This document shows positions 35,961 to 45,563 of a DNA stretch of 64,000 bases, piece by piece (positions within the stretch are counted from its first letter, which is position 1; every line of letters starts with the position of its first letter). Position numbers and translations under genes: made by a program. Under the pieces are notes generated by a model. That model ran no database searches. It saw only the letters and a list, made by a program, of their open reading frames with translations, and had not been told where the DNA came from. Source of the DNA: Okeania sp. SIO2C9 (GTDB lineage Bacteria > Cyanobacteriota > Cyanobacteriia > Cyanobacteriales > Microcoleaceae); contig NZ_JAAHGO010000012.1 in assembly GCF_010672455.1 (NCBI RefSeq), positions 610,940-674,939 on the forward strand. The letters are read 5' to 3'.

Positions 35961-36182
35961 ATGTTATGGAGTGAGCAAAATCAACCAAATGTGACAATTA
36001 ATCAAATGGTGAACCGAGTTATTACATCAGGCAAACTTAGTCGCCGGGAACACCTACAACTTACTTCGGCAATATTATGTGGTAAAAACATAACAGATGA
36101 AGAACAACATCAAATTAATCAGATATTTGACTTTCTTCAAATTGGTAAAATTAAGTTAGTTGATGATCATTATTATTCATAG
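35961..36182 (+). CDS. Small conserved cyanobacterial protein
   Basis: A 73-residue protein (MLWSEQNQPNVTINQMVNRV...) with no membrane segment. The body is two short helices joined by GKLSRREHLQLTSAILCGKNIT, followed by DEEQHQINQIFDFLQIGKIKL. A GAGGAG ribosome-binding site lies twelve bases upstream of the ATG, and codon use is normal, which supports a real gene. I recognise it only as the type of short uncharacterised protein frequent in cyanobacteria; function unknown. Confidence 0.75.
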   Translation: MLWSEQNQPNVTINQMVNRVITSGKLSRREHLQLTSAILCGKNITDEEQHQINQIFDFLQIGKIKLVDDHYYS

Positions 36183-36988
36183 ATATTTAAGAGTAAAAAA
36201 TCTTAGTAAATACTTGATAACGTTTATTTCTTTGATTAAGTACAAAATTTTAAATTATAGGGAATAGACAACAGGAAAAATAAAGTATCATGTATCAAAA
36301 AATGTAGCTATACTTGGGGCATAAAATTATTCATATTCTTTGGCTTTTCCTGCTGAGTCCTACGCAAACAACTATTTCATAAGTCTTAGCAATAATTGTT
36401 AATGAGATATTTTACCTCCATTAAAATATTATACATATTTTTTTGAAATGAAAAATCGTCTCAATATTGCATTAATAGCTAAAGAAAAATATACACTGAC
36501 AAATTAAATTAATAAAGTACAGTAAGTAATAATTGGCAACTTGATATACAGCATATTTCATATCAGTGAGGTACATCTGTGGTGGGTAAGATGTCCTACC
36601 ATGGCGGGCAAGATGCCCGCACTCGATCTTTAAAATTTGCACCTCATATATCACCGAATCTGCTTTCATTAATGGATAATGGATAATTGATAATTGATAA
36701 TTACCTCTGGTTAAAACCGCTCTTGATTGAATATAAGGAAGTACTATTTCTTCTCTTGGTCTCATGGATATAGCGCAGGTTTCGGAGCCATCCCACCCTT
36801 CGGGAAGCTACGAAGATCGACCGCTTTTTTCCCCTTAAAAGAGGAGGCTTCAAGGCGCGAATTATTTAATAATTAATAATTAATAATTAATAATTAATTA
36901 TTAATTATTCGGTAAATATAAACCTGACTATATTCTGAATTCTGTTAAATCCACAATTAACTAATACCTCAGATAGAGAAAATTGATA
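36183..36988. other. Gene-free, repeat-bearing interval
   Basis: Holds a GGTACATCTGT-type repeat (about 36535-36670) with TGGCGGGCAAGATGCCCGC, a related copy of which is at about 63650-63740; a short GC-rich insert (about 36755-36815); and a run of AATTAATAATT units (36860-36905). The minus-strand 97-codon frame at 36472-36765 reads through these repeats and is not called. Confidence 0.5.
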
Positions 36989-37852
36989 ATGAGTGCAACT
37001 AAACCAAATTCACTACTAACAGTACCAACAGGTTTATTACAAGTTCCTACTGTAGTAAAAAATACTATAAAACCAGATAGTCCAGAAATTAAACTTTCTC
37101 TGGTTATTCCCACATTTAAAGAAAGTCAAAATATTCCAAAGATTGTCCAAAGACTAACTCAGTTACTAGATGCTCAAATTCCCGATGCTTATGAATTAAT
37201 TGTGGTAGACGACAATAGTCCCGACTTAACTTGGGAGACGGCTCAGAATATGACACCAGAATATCCTCAACTCCAGGTAATGCGTAGGGAAAAAGAAAGA
37301 GGACTTTCCACTGCAGTCATTCGTGGTTGGCAAGTGGCAAAAGGAGAAATATTAGGAGTAATAGATGCAGACTTACAACATCCCCCAGAAACTCTCTTAA
37401 AACTATTGACAAAAATGGAGCAAGGTGCTGACTTAGCAGTGGCTAGTCGTCACTTTGAGGAAGGAGGTGTCAGTGAGTGGAATATTATTAGAAGATTATT
37501 GTCTCGTGGCGCTCAAGTTTTGGGATTAATTATTTTACCTGGAGTCGTAGGGAGAGTCTCAGATCCCATGAGTGGCTATTTTATGGTCCGCCGAAAGGCG
37601 ATCGCAGAAAAAATTCTTAGGCCAGTAGGGTACAAAATTTTGATTGAAGTTTTAGGTCGAGGCAGTATTTGTTGGGTGGGAGAAGTGGGCTATATATTTA
37701 ATGAACGTCTAGAAGGGGAAAGTAAAGTTACCTGGAAACAATATATAGAATATTTACACCACCTACTAAATTTAAGGTTGGCTAGATGGCCTAGTCGATT
37801 TATCTGTTTCGGTACAGTTGGTTTTATTGTTTTTAATATATTCTCGCTGTGA
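36989..37852 (+). CDS. Family 2 glycosyltransferase (DPM1-like), C-terminally truncated
   Basis: A 287-residue enzyme resembling polyprenol-phosphate mannosyltransferases. Core GT2 motifs are LSLVIPTFKESQNIPKIVQRL, ELIVVDDNSPDLTWE, DADLQHPPETL (the DXD-type metal site) and SRHFEEGG, followed by RVSDPMSGYFMVRR. In the usual cyanobacterial proteins of this type a GtrA-like membrane domain of ~120 residues follows the motif WPSRFIxFGxVG. Here the frame leaves that consensus right after WPSRFICFGTVG and stops at GFIVFNIFSL. The GtrA domain is therefore missing. Start ATG at 36989; the TTG at 36983 is less likely. The next sequence is repeats and an IS5-type relic. Confidence 0.88.
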   Translation: MSATKPNSLLTVPTGLLQVPTVVKNTIKPDSPEIKLSLVIPTFKESQNIPKIVQRLTQLLDAQIPDAYELIVVDDNSPDLTWETAQNMTPEYPQLQVMRREKERGLSTAVIRGWQVAKGEILGVIDADLQHPPETLLKLLTKMEQGADLAVASRHFEEGGVSEWNIIRRLLSRGAQVLGLIILPGVVGRVSDPMSGYFMVRRKAIAEKILRPVGYKILIEVLGRGSICWVGEVGYIFNERLEGESKVTWKQYIEYLHHLLNLRLARWPSRFICFGTVGFIVFNIFSL

Positions 37853-37980
37853 AATATATTAGTCTAGTACCAAATATCACGCATTTTTGTTACATTTTCT
37901 TGAAAGCAGAGAGTAGGGAGTAGTTCAACAATTAATAATTAATAATTAATAATCATTAATTATTAAATAATTAAATAATT

Positions 37981-39663
37981 AGGGTTTGCTGAATAAATCT
38001 GAAAACAGTTGACTTGTTATTCAAAACAAATTGATGATAATTTTTTATTATCATCATTCATTCAACTATAGGTTTAAATGATTAAACAGACCGCAAAAAC
38101 AGTTTTTTCTGCAAAAAAGTACAAAAAAAAGAGAAAAAGCCTCCTTTAAGAGGGTGGAAAGGTTAATTACTAAGAAAGTAATTGCGATCGCGCAGCGCAA
38201 CGGAGTTCTATCGCAGTTTCGGAAGTTTCAGAAAGTTTGGCCATCACTTTTCCTAGACTAAATCCTCTTTTTGCTTGACCAAATTTACCCTCGATATAGT
38301 TCCGTAACCTTTCATCTAACTGAGTTTGTTTCTTCTGTTCTTTATCAATACTTTTTGGTGGTCTTCCCAAAGGAGGACCGCTCATTCTAATACCTCTTTC
38401 AGTACAGAATTTTCGATTTTCTCTTGTTCTGTAAATTTGGTCTGCATGAACCGACTCTGGGTAATGGCCTGTGTAGTTTTTAAATTCTTCTACTTGAGCT
38501 CTTAAATCTCCTGATTCATTATAATTATCCCAGCTGATCCGGTGTCAAAATACATATCCATCTATATAACTCGCAGATAGTTTTGCTCCAAATTATGTAT
38601 TAATTCCTGCTTTTCCTCTTACTATTGGAGGTATATGAGGTTGATTTAAGCTTACTATTCTGTCATCTATTCGTATTTTTTTGTTTGACCACATCCATTG
38701 TTGTTGGCGATATACTTCACTCACTACCAACAAAGTTTTATATTGTCTCTTACTCAGACTTTCTAGGCTAGCACCATTCTCTATTAGCAGCCCTATGGTG
38801 GTTAAATTTTTACAAACATATTTCAGTTGTTTTTTCAGAGCTTTCTTGATTTCACATGCGAGTAGGTCGTCTTTTTTTTGCCACCTTTAAATATTCTTTT
38901 CTCGCTGTTTGACGGTGAGTAATTGGTTTTTTATTAAATTGGCAATTGAAATGATTCATACAGAATATCGATGATTTTTTCTGCGAATTTTCGGCCTTGA
39001 TTTAATAGATTTAAGTCTGTAGGATAGCTGATATCAGCAGGAGCGCAGGTGGCATCTATGATTAGTTTACCTTGATTTTTTACGCTCCTTGATTTCTTCT
39101 GCTGTGTTTTTTTTCCTTTCGTCTTCCTTCTTTTCACCCTGAATTTTGACCATATCTGAATTAATTTGATTGATTAAATCAGCGCCTATTCTTTCTCTAA
39201 AATGAACCAACGTTGAGGAATCGAAGGTCGCTTCATTGCTATAACAATCAAGACCGATAAAGTATTGTAAATAAGGGTTTTCCTTGATTTGTTCTACTGC
39301 GCGCGCGATCGCTTATCCCTAGTTTTTCCTTAATAATTAACGCCCAAGGGTGCAATTCTAAAATTTAAGGCAGGCGCTCCTCTTTCTTCTGAGAAATTAA
39401 TTGCATATTTATCTTCGCTCTTCAGACCAAGGAATTAAACTAGCCATCACAACGAGAGCGATTTTCTGGGGATAATTGGCCATTGAACGGCAGTTCAAAA
39501 TTTTCTGGTGCCATGTGACGTTGGCCTACTTTTCTGTACATGGTCTGTGCAGTATAGATACCTGGTTTTTGGTGTATTTTAGCTCAAAATCAGATACAGT
39601 TTATGATTAAAAGTTCCTTAAATCCTTACTGTGTAAGTTTTTTAGATTTATTCAGCAAGCCCT
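37981..39663 (-). mobile_element. IS5/IS1182-type element, degenerate but with both ends
   Basis: Left end AGGGTTTGCTGAATAAATCT, right end AGATTTATTCAGCAAGCCCT; the two are inverted copies. About 1.68 kb. It is flanked by AAT-rich sequence (ATAATT and ATTATT). Short derivatives with the same ends lie at 5777-6020 and 42153-42435. Confidence 0.85.
38167..39540 (-). pseudogene. IS5/IS1182-type transposase, broken
   Basis: Read on the minus strand in order: MYRKVGQRHMAPENFELPFNG near 39540, then ILELHPWALIIKEKLGISDR, then KIKVN/QGKLIIDATCAPADISYPTDLNLL (39137-38934), and finally SGPPLGRPPKSIDKEQKKQT and GKFGQAKRGFSLGKVMAKLSE (38385-38170). This is the order of blocks in DDE transposases of the IS5/IS1182 group. 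Stops and frameshifts are present throughout. Confidence 0.85.
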
Positions 39664-39965
39664 AATTATTCGGTCAATAACGAATCAGATATATTTACTT
39701 CATGCAAATAATTGCTAAAAACATTACTGAACGTGACTTATTACTTAATAACTGAAGTCTTCAATAAGTATGGCATTATTTTTAGGAATTGTTATAAGAC
39801 TACTTCAAGAATTAATAATTAATTATTAACAATTACCTTTCCTTGAAAAGAATGAGGATTGATGAAAAGGAAAAATTTTTCTTGTTTGGTGCTTGTAGGG
39901 CGACAGTCCGTGGCGCAGTCAATCAGAGACTTTAAACCTTCATTATTAGGTAACATATATAAGTT

Positions 39966-40060
39966 AGAACTTACGCATTGCATTTTTTAGTTATAAACAT
40001 TGTATTTAGTATAGCACTATAGTTTCAACTAAATTTATGTAATGTTTTTGCGTAAGTTCT
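39966..40060. mobile_element. MITE with AGAACTTACGCA ends
   Basis: Left AGAACTTACGCATTGCAT, right TTTTTGCGTAAGTTCT. Same family as 4648-4711; the interior has no GC-rich insert. Confidence 0.8.
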
Positions 40061-40258
40061 ATAAGTAAAAGAAATTTATAAATTATTCATACTCCTTGTT
40101 GCCTCCCTTGATTACTAACAGACTTTAAACCAAGTGTAGTATAAGTAGTTTTTCATCCCTGAAAGACAGGGCATTCAAATTCCCAATTACTCTTGGGCAA
40201 TGATTTTTGGTAGTCCCACCATACCACATAAGACTTTTGTTCTAAGTCTTTAATTTGA

Positions 40259-40501
40259 TCATATAGATACCAACATTGAATCACTCAAACGCACTACCAT
40301 CTCTCCATTCAAAAGCGCCTGTCGCCATTGTTTTCCTGTCTTCCAAGCATAATATTTGACTCCACTCCAACGAGGGTTAACTGGGTATCCGGCAAACCCA
40401 GAACGCAATGCAGGAATATAAGCGCTTCTGAGTTGAGTATGAACCAATATTCCTTCCTCTAGTTGAACTACTTTCAGATTTTGATGATCTTGCTTAAACA
40501 C
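40259..40501 (-). CDS. Small conserved-looking protein of unknown function
   Basis: An 80-residue protein (FKQDHQNLKVVQLEEGILVH...) without membrane segments, containing AYIPALRSGFAGYPVNPRWSGVKYYAWKTGKQWRQAL. The GTG at 40501 is favoured because a full AGGAGG ribosome-binding site precedes it by eight bases; another in-frame GTG at 40510 overlaps that site. Codon use resembles neighbours. I recognise no domain. It lies between dispersed repeats and opposite to the polysaccharide deacetylase gene. Confidence 0.65.
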   Translation of the reverse strand: MFKQDHQNLKVVQLEEGILVHTQLRSAYIPALRSGFAGYPVNPRWSGVKYYAWKTGKQWRQALLNGEMVVRLSDSMLVSI

Positions 40502-40510
40502 GGGACTCAC

Positions 40511-41010
40511 CTCCTGCTTGAGAATATGCTTAATTTTTCTTAACTTATCAGACTACGGCCATTATATCACTCAGAATTTCAGATTTTTGATATTGAGGAA
40601 AATCTATCTATACAACTATACAAGTAAAAATAATTTCCCACTTTCTCAGCCTTAGCATTTTTTGATTGAATAGTATTACACAAATTTAACTCTTATAGAT
40701 GTAAATTTCATTCACCTTGATACTAATTCAGGAAAATAATACCTCAATTTATTAGGGGGGATTGTTTATCTTTTTCTTTTAGGTTGAATACACCGCCGTC
40801 TATACGGTGTTTACAATTGGTTGGGGTTTGAGTCCCCATCAACTTTTTCCTTTTTCCTTCTTCCTTCTTCCTTCTTCAAGAACTTCAGTGGCGATCGTCC
40901 ACTCCTACGAAACAAAACAAATTTTTTATATTAGTCAGGAAAAAATAGTGATAGTATCATCAATAACTAGCAATAATTCACAGATTTGCGATTGAATATT
41001 AGGGAAAGAT
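40511..41010. other. Intergenic interval with a dispersed repeat
   Basis: Divergent region between the small gene and the deacetylase. Bases about 40780-40880 repeat the ACAATTGGTTGGGGTT module found at 500-520, followed by a TTCCTTC run. No open frame is called. Confidence 0.45.
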
Positions 41011-42030
41011 ATGATTAATCAAAAATGGATTCAATATCCGATTAAGCTACTAAGTAGGAATGTAATTTTATCTTTATTTTCCACTGTAGAGAAGTTAAAT
41101 TTAACTATTATACATTTGTACAAAAATTGCTTTTTAATTAAGTTTTTACCAAAGTGGATAAGTAAACTTGTATACCTTTCAATAATATTTATCGTCAGTT
41201 TAGGTTTGACTGCTGCAGCTATTAAATCTCCGACTGTCAAAATTCCGATTTTTGGTTTCCATGACATTATTGATTTACAGAATAAAGCTGATTTACCACC
41301 ATATCGCCCTCTTTATGATATGGATTATACTAAGCAAGATTTAGAAAAGTTTGTAGAGTATTTAGTACAGAAAAATTACTGGTTGTTATCCTCTCAAGAT
41401 TTATTCGTATATTTTATTAATAAATCTCAACCTATACCAAGTAAACATATAGGTCAAAAACCTGTAATGCTTACTTTTGATGATGGCTATGAAGGAGTGC
41501 ATAAAAATGGAATGCCCATCTTAGAAAGGATGGAAGAAAAATATGGTGAAAAAGTAAGATTTGTTCTGTTTATTAATCCTAAAACTCTGGGAGTTGATAA
41601 TGGAAAAGATTTACCACATCTTAGCTGTCAAGATTTAAGAGAAGGATATCAAAAAGATTTTTATGATATTCAATCTCATGGATTTACCCATAAAAATTTA
41701 ACTAAAATTAGCTCCAAGGAATTAGAAGTAGAACTATATTTTGCGAAGTTGGCTTTGAGAAAATGTACTAATGATTTAGACAGGAATAAAATTGTTGCTG
41801 CTCATATTGCTTATCCCTATGGTGCCATCAATAGAAAGGTAGAAAAAAAGTTACCTAAATATCATCTGACTGGATTTATTTACGATGATAAATATTTGAA
41901 AGTAAATTATCTCAAAAATAAGTTCCGCATTTCTCGAATTACAGTTGGTAGTCGCACATCTCCTTATAAGTTAATTCGGTTAGCGACTCGAGCTTCAACA
42001 CTCAAAAAAATTCGTAAGTCGAAAAAATAA
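41011..42030 (+). CDS. Polysaccharide deacetylase family protein
   Basis: A 339-residue carbohydrate esterase 4-type protein with an N-terminal membrane anchor (about residues 50-72). The NodB homology region contains the metal/catalytic motif MLTFDDGYEGVHKNGMPIL (about 150-168) and a second motif DIQSHGFTHKNL with the H-x3-H zinc ligands, then AYPYGAINRKVEKKL. It removes N-acetyl groups from an extracellular or envelope polysaccharide such as peptidoglycan or exopolysaccharide. Start ATG follows AGGGAAAG. AT-rich, no operon partner. The spacer before it carries a dispersed repeat. Confidence 0.88.
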   Translation: MINQKWIQYPIKLLSRNVILSLFSTVEKLNLTIIHLYKNCFLIKFLPKWISKLVYLSIIFIVSLGLTAAAIKSPTVKIPIFGFHDIIDLQNKADLPPYRPLYDMDYTKQDLEKFVEYLVQKNYWLLSSQDLFVYFINKSQPIPSKHIGQKPVMLTFDDGYEGVHKNGMPILERMEEKYGEKVRFVLFINPKTLGVDNGKDLPHLSCQDLREGYQKDFYDIQSHGFTHKNLTKISSKELEVELYFAKLALRKCTNDLDRNKIVAAHIAYPYGAINRKVEKKLPKYHLTGFIYDDKYLKVNYLKNKFRISRITVGSRTSPYKLIRLATRASTLKKIRKSKK

Positions 42031-42152
42031 AAATCAGGCTGTTATAGCACAAGGAAGAAGGAAGAGGGAAGAAGGAAGAAAGAAGAGGCAGGAAGGCTTA
42101 ATATCAAGTCTCATTAAGGTGTTTGCTAATAGCAGCCCAGTTAATGTTAATT

Positions 42153-42435
42153 AGGGCTTGCTGATTAAATATCAAAGCATTGACAGATAAAGATTTTAGC
42201 ATTTTTTTTGTCTAAAAAAGTGCCAGCTTTTCAGCGGAAAAAGCTCAAAAAGCTAGTGTTCTGGGATGATTATGGCAGAAAAATCACTCTTACAATTTTT
42301 CCGACTACCTCCTCGCTCATTCCCCGTTCCTCCTGTCTTCCCCTCCAGGGAGGGGGAGGGGCGAGGGGTGGGTTGTCTCCTGTCTCCTGTCTCCTGTCTC
42401 CTACCCTTACCAAAAGACTTTATTCAGAAAACCCT
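42153..42435. mobile_element. Non-autonomous relative of the IS5/IS1182-type element
   Basis: Left AGGGCTTGCTGATTAAATAT, right GACTTTATTCAGAAAACCCT. It shares its interior (ATTTTAGCATTTTT... GTCTAAAAAAGTGC and CTGTCTC arrays) with 5777-6020 in the opposite orientation. Confidence 0.75.
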
Positions 42436-42502
42436 AATTATTCTTATGTTTACTTCTCTGTACAAGCACCTGCGGAATATGGGCAAGCAAACGGCCTTTT
42501 GC

Positions 42503-42620
42503 CCCATCTCCCCATCTCCCCATCTCCCCATCTCCCCATCTCCCCATCACCCCATCTCCCCATCACCCCATCTCCCCATCTCCCCATCTCCCCATCACCC
42601 CATCTCCCCATCACCCCATC
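42503..42620 (+). repeat. CCCCATCT/CCCCATCA minisatellite
   Basis: About fourteen near-perfect octamers that vary only in the last base or two. In two plus-strand frames they read as PHLPISPSP repeats (42208-42700), an artefact of the 8 bp period. The array ends 4 bp before the stop codon of the cmoB-like gene on the opposite strand. Confidence 0.9.
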
Positions 42621-42623
42621 TCA

Positions 42624-43604
42624 TTATTTACGAGCGATCGCATAATAACGCCAAGGTGCAGGATAACCTTCAACTGTCAAGGAAGGGTCTTCAGGATTGA
42701 GAAATTCTGACAAACTATCAATATTGGCCCAAGAAGTGCGCCGTTGTTCTGCCACTGACAAAGGTTCGGCAAAGAAACAATTAATATTACTAAACCCTGC
42801 TCTCCCTATCCAATTCTCTAAACAAGACTTAGTGGGGAGGAACCAAATACCTCGTGCTTGAGCATAACGTTTCCGAGGTGTGAGAGCTACTGGTAAATCT
42901 CCAGGAATGCCTTGACAGTCAATAATAATTTCTCCTTTGGGCGCTAAAGCTTCTCGCATTTTGCGTAATAAAGCAATGGGGTCAGTGTGATGATAGAGAA
43001 TACCCAAGCAGAAAATGGTGTCAAAAAATTGGGGGTAATAGTGGATATGTTCGACTCCCAACAATTCAAACATCAGCATTTTTTGTTGCGCAATATTTTG
43101 AATAAGTTGAAAATTCCAAAAATGTTTGGCATAAGGTTCAAAACCAATCACTAACTCCGGTTGTTGAGCTGCCATGCGGAACATAAAATAACCATTGTGG
43201 CAACCAATATCGGCGACTCTACGATTTTTCAGAGAACTAATATGTGGCAAAATGCGTTCCCATTTCCAATCAGAACGCCATTCAGCATCAATGTTTATAC
43301 CAAATAGTTCAAACGGACCTTTTTTCCAAGGACAAAATGTTTGCAAACTGTTCCGGAACAGTTGTTGTTGCTCTGGAGAGAGTTCCTCAGCACGACCGAC
43401 TTTTATCGCTGCACCGGAAAAGTCGAAAAAATTACTTTTGATATCTGCAACTGTTTGTACTGCTTCGCAATACTTTTGAGTAGAGGTTTCAAATAATTTT
43501 TTGTGTTTTTCTTGACGGGTTTTTAATATTGCTTCTGTGTTGATAGGGATGTCATATTTATATAAATAATCTGAGGGAATATGGCCGATACTATTATTAC
43601 ACAT
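42624..43604 (-). CDS. cmoB: CmoB-like tRNA (5-carboxymethoxyuridine-34) synthase
   Basis: A 326-residue SAM-type Rossmann enzyme of the CmoB family (carboxy-SAM-dependent modification of U34 in tRNA). Family blocks: FDFSGAAIKVGRAEEL, SLQTFCPWKKGPFELFGINIDAEWRSDWKWERI, VADIGCHNGYFMFRMA (cofactor loop), GFEPYAKHFWNF, FDTIFCLGILYHHTDPIALLRKMREAL, IIIDCQGIPGD, Y-ARGIWFLPTKSCLENWIGRAGF and TVEGYPAPWRYYAIA. In gammaproteobacteria it works with CmoA, which makes the carboxy-SAM; no CmoA gene lies in this window. The ATG at 43604 is preferred; the longer frame from the TTG at 43646 would encode part of a MITE end (ATATCAAATCCGTTTAATTG, 43624-43643). Uncommon in cyanobacteria as far as I know, so either an orphan CmoB or acting on another substrate. 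Confidence 0.87.
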   Translation of the reverse strand: MCNNSIGHIPSDYLYKYDIPINTEAILKTRQEKHKKLFETSTQKYCEAVQTVADIKSNFFDFSGAAIKVGRAEELSPEQQQLFRNSLQTFCPWKKGPFELFGINIDAEWRSDWKWERILPHISSLKNRRVADIGCHNGYFMFRMAAQQPELVIGFEPYAKHFWNFQLIQNIAQQKMLMFELLGVEHIHYYPQFFDTIFCLGILYHHTDPIALLRKMREALAPKGEIIIDCQGIPGDLPVALTPRKRYAQARGIWFLPTKSCLENWIGRAGFSNINCFFAEPLSVAEQRRTSWANIDSLSEFLNPEDPSLTVEGYPAPWRYYAIARK

Positions 43605-43959
43605 GAGACTAAATTTAGTAATTATATCAAATCCGTTTAATTGCAAATAGATTCAATGCGAGACCGATAGGTCATTTCAGTTATCAGTTATCAGTTATCA
43701 GTTATCAGTACCTCTGCCTGAAGTCAGAGGCTTGAAATATTGAAACTGATTTTTTTTCATCCCCTTGAAAGGGGAGGCTTGAGACCCTCTTTTTTGGTCA
43801 TAGGGAATAGCGGTGCGACCTCGCGGGGGGCGACAGACGCACCGCTGTTGCGCACTTGGTGTGAGGGAATAGTAAAATTTTTAGCAATAATTAACATTTA
43901 AGGGTTTAGCATCCGCGCACTGACTACTAATCGGACTTACACAAAATAGAAGTAGAAAA

Positions 43960-44135
43960 TAGGCTCAAATTAAGTGTCTAACCCTAGAACCCTTGAAACA
44001 AAGGTGGGAAGAAGGTCGTATGGGTACCTAACCAGCGAAATCCTTGTGCTCAGGAGCGGTATGAGCTGGAAACTCTCATGTACGGTTTTGGAGTAGAGGT
44101 GAGGGATAGTGATATCCCCATCGACTACATCACAA
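43960..44135 (+). mobile_element. Group II intron 3' fragment (domains V-VI)
   Basis: GAGCGGTATGAG (44054-44065), then CTGGAAACT and CTCATGTACGGTTTTG, form the 34-nt domain V hairpin with the catalytic AGC triad and GAAA loop. It is followed by a domain VI-like hairpin (GGGGATATCACTATCCC on the complementary strand, near 44103-44120) and the terminal ATCGACTAC. No reverse transcriptase frame is present; upstream sequence (GGTGGGAAGAAGGTCG...) looks like the tail of domain IV or the degenerate 5' portion. A dead relic. Confidence 0.7.
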
Positions 44136-44149
44136 GGCTTAAAAGCTTG

Positions 44150-44219
44150 AAAAAAAGTAAATTTCCTGTAGATATTCACCCTTGGTTTTACACAAACGCG
44201 CCCCAGCGGACATGATATG
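44150..44219 (-). repeat. Fragment of the ATATCATGTCCG subtype B MITE
   Basis: Only one end of the 21665/34643 element is present (AAATTTCCTGTAGATATTCA ... GCGGACATGATATG). It abuts the group II intron fragment. Confidence 0.65.
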
Positions 44220-44234
44220 ACTACTAAATTCAAC

Positions 44235-44347
44235 AGGACTTACGCAAATTGACTTTTAAAGCACCATTTGTACCGGTGAATGGTATTTGCGTTCCGCAAA
44301 GCTCCGAATGGCGCCCTCACTATATGTAGAGTCTCTGCGTAAGTCCT
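44235..44347. mobile_element. MITE with AGGACTTACGCA / TGCGTAAGTCCT ends
   Basis: Inverted ends extend outward to CAAC and GTTG, giving a longer than usual inverted repeat (CAACAGGACTTACGCA and TGCGTAAGTCCTGTTG). It carries the GC-rich insert TTCCGCAAAGCTCCGAATGG. Confidence 0.82.
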
Positions 44348-44485
44348 GTTGAAGTGAGGTTGTTAAACCGAACTTGATATTATATCATGTCCGGATAATA
44401 CACAATCTATAAAACTATCAGATTGACGAGTTCAGTAGAAATACCTTTCTTAACGAAAAATTGTGGGTATGCGCCTCCCCTTTTA

Positions 44486-45563
44486 CAGCGGTTTTCATAT
44501 GAATAAACCACTGCGGTTCAAACCAATCTATGACATCATCTTCAGTAAGCAAGAGCGTACGCTTCGCGCTATATCTCGATCTAATTGCTCTTGAGGAAAG
44601 AGCTTGACGAGAGCGGAGAAACTCTTTGAATTTTGACCAACATAGTTCGATGGGTGACAAATCAGGTGAGTACGCAGGTAAGAAGATTAACTTGGCTCCT
44701 GTGGAGGAAATTAACTCTTGAATTCTAGAACCTTTGTGGACACTTAAATTATCCATCAGTACAATTGCCCAAGCGCCATAGTTGAGGTACTAAAATCTGC
44801 TCTATATATGTTTCAAATACATTTTTATTTGTACTACCAATTACGGTCATTGATGCAATTAAACCATCCAAACTTAAAGCTCCTAAAACACTTGTATTCT
44901 TACCTTTATTTCTAGGGGCATTGCTGACTACTCTCTGTCCTACTTTTGCTGGACCATAAAGACGAGTCATCCCTAGATTAACTCCTGAAGAGTCAACAAA
45001 AACCAAATTATTTATGTCTACTAAATCCAACCATTTTCGATAGTCATAGCGTTTTTGTTTTATATCTTCTCTGTCTTGTTCGCGGATCATAAAGACTTTT
45101 TTTTCTACTTATATTGAATTTTTTTAAAATTCGATACATTGTTGATACACTTACTTTCACTCCGGTTCTAATTTCGCTCATATTCGCATAACTCACAAAG
45201 CATGCATATCTGGTTTTTGTTGGATTTTCTGCGCTCATTAAAGAATCAAAATTGCCATCAATTTTAATCTTTGGCCCTCCTCCATGTTCCTTTGGATTCA
45301 CAGTTCCTGTGGTTCTATAATGCCGCTGTGAAATTACGGACAAAACTCAAGCTAACTTGAAATCTTTGTGCTATTTGACGTTGAGAACCTTCTTGATTTT
45401 GATAGGCTCTAATGACACGAATACGTAAATAAGCGTGAGTATGGTCTGGCCATTTTTGCCTTTGGCGTTCGCGGAGCGTGGCGTCAGCCGTATCGCTCTA
45501 GATAACTATTTTCTCTTGAATTACATTTTACACTTTTGTGGTTCATCCATATGAAAAGCGCTG
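44486..45563 (-). mobile_element. IS630-family element, 1078 bp, with exact TA duplication
   Basis: Ends CAGCGGTTTTCATATGAATA and CCATATGAAAAGCGCTG are inverted repeats, and TA flanks both sides (44484-44485, 45564-45565). The flanks CCTCCCCTTT and AGGGGATAATAAGCGG are contiguous, apart from the single TA, in the unoccupied paralogous repeat at about 54150-54190. That copy is the empty site. The same ends occur on the MITEs at 12846-12946 and 21187-21308. Confidence 0.93.
44500..45480 (-). pseudogene. IS630 transposase, frameshifted in three pieces
   Basis: An HTH segment (AYLRIRVIRAYQNQEGSQRQIA...) is encoded near 45400-45450. It continues as MSVISQRHYRTTG... RILKKFNISRKK (to about 45105), then in a second frame DIKQKRYDYRKWLD... 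FVDSSGVNLGMTR, and in a third DNLSVHKG... LPAYSPDLSPIELCWSKFKEF. The DDE motif is FVDSSG, MDNLSVHK and PDLSPIE. The first shift coincides with an A8 run at about 45100 and could be slippage; the second, near 44755, is not at a slippery site. A short GC-rich insert (GCGTACGCTTCGCGCTAT) sits in the C-terminal part. Confidence 0.85.

Noticed and set aside
42208-42700. Two overlapping plus-strand frames rich in PHLPISPSP repeats
   Set aside because: They translate a CCCCATCT minisatellite and a MITE; the amino-acid repeat follows from the 8 bp period.
43604-43646. N-terminal 14 residues of the long CmoB frame
   Set aside because: They would be encoded by a MITE terminus from a TTG codon; the ATG at 43604 fits better.
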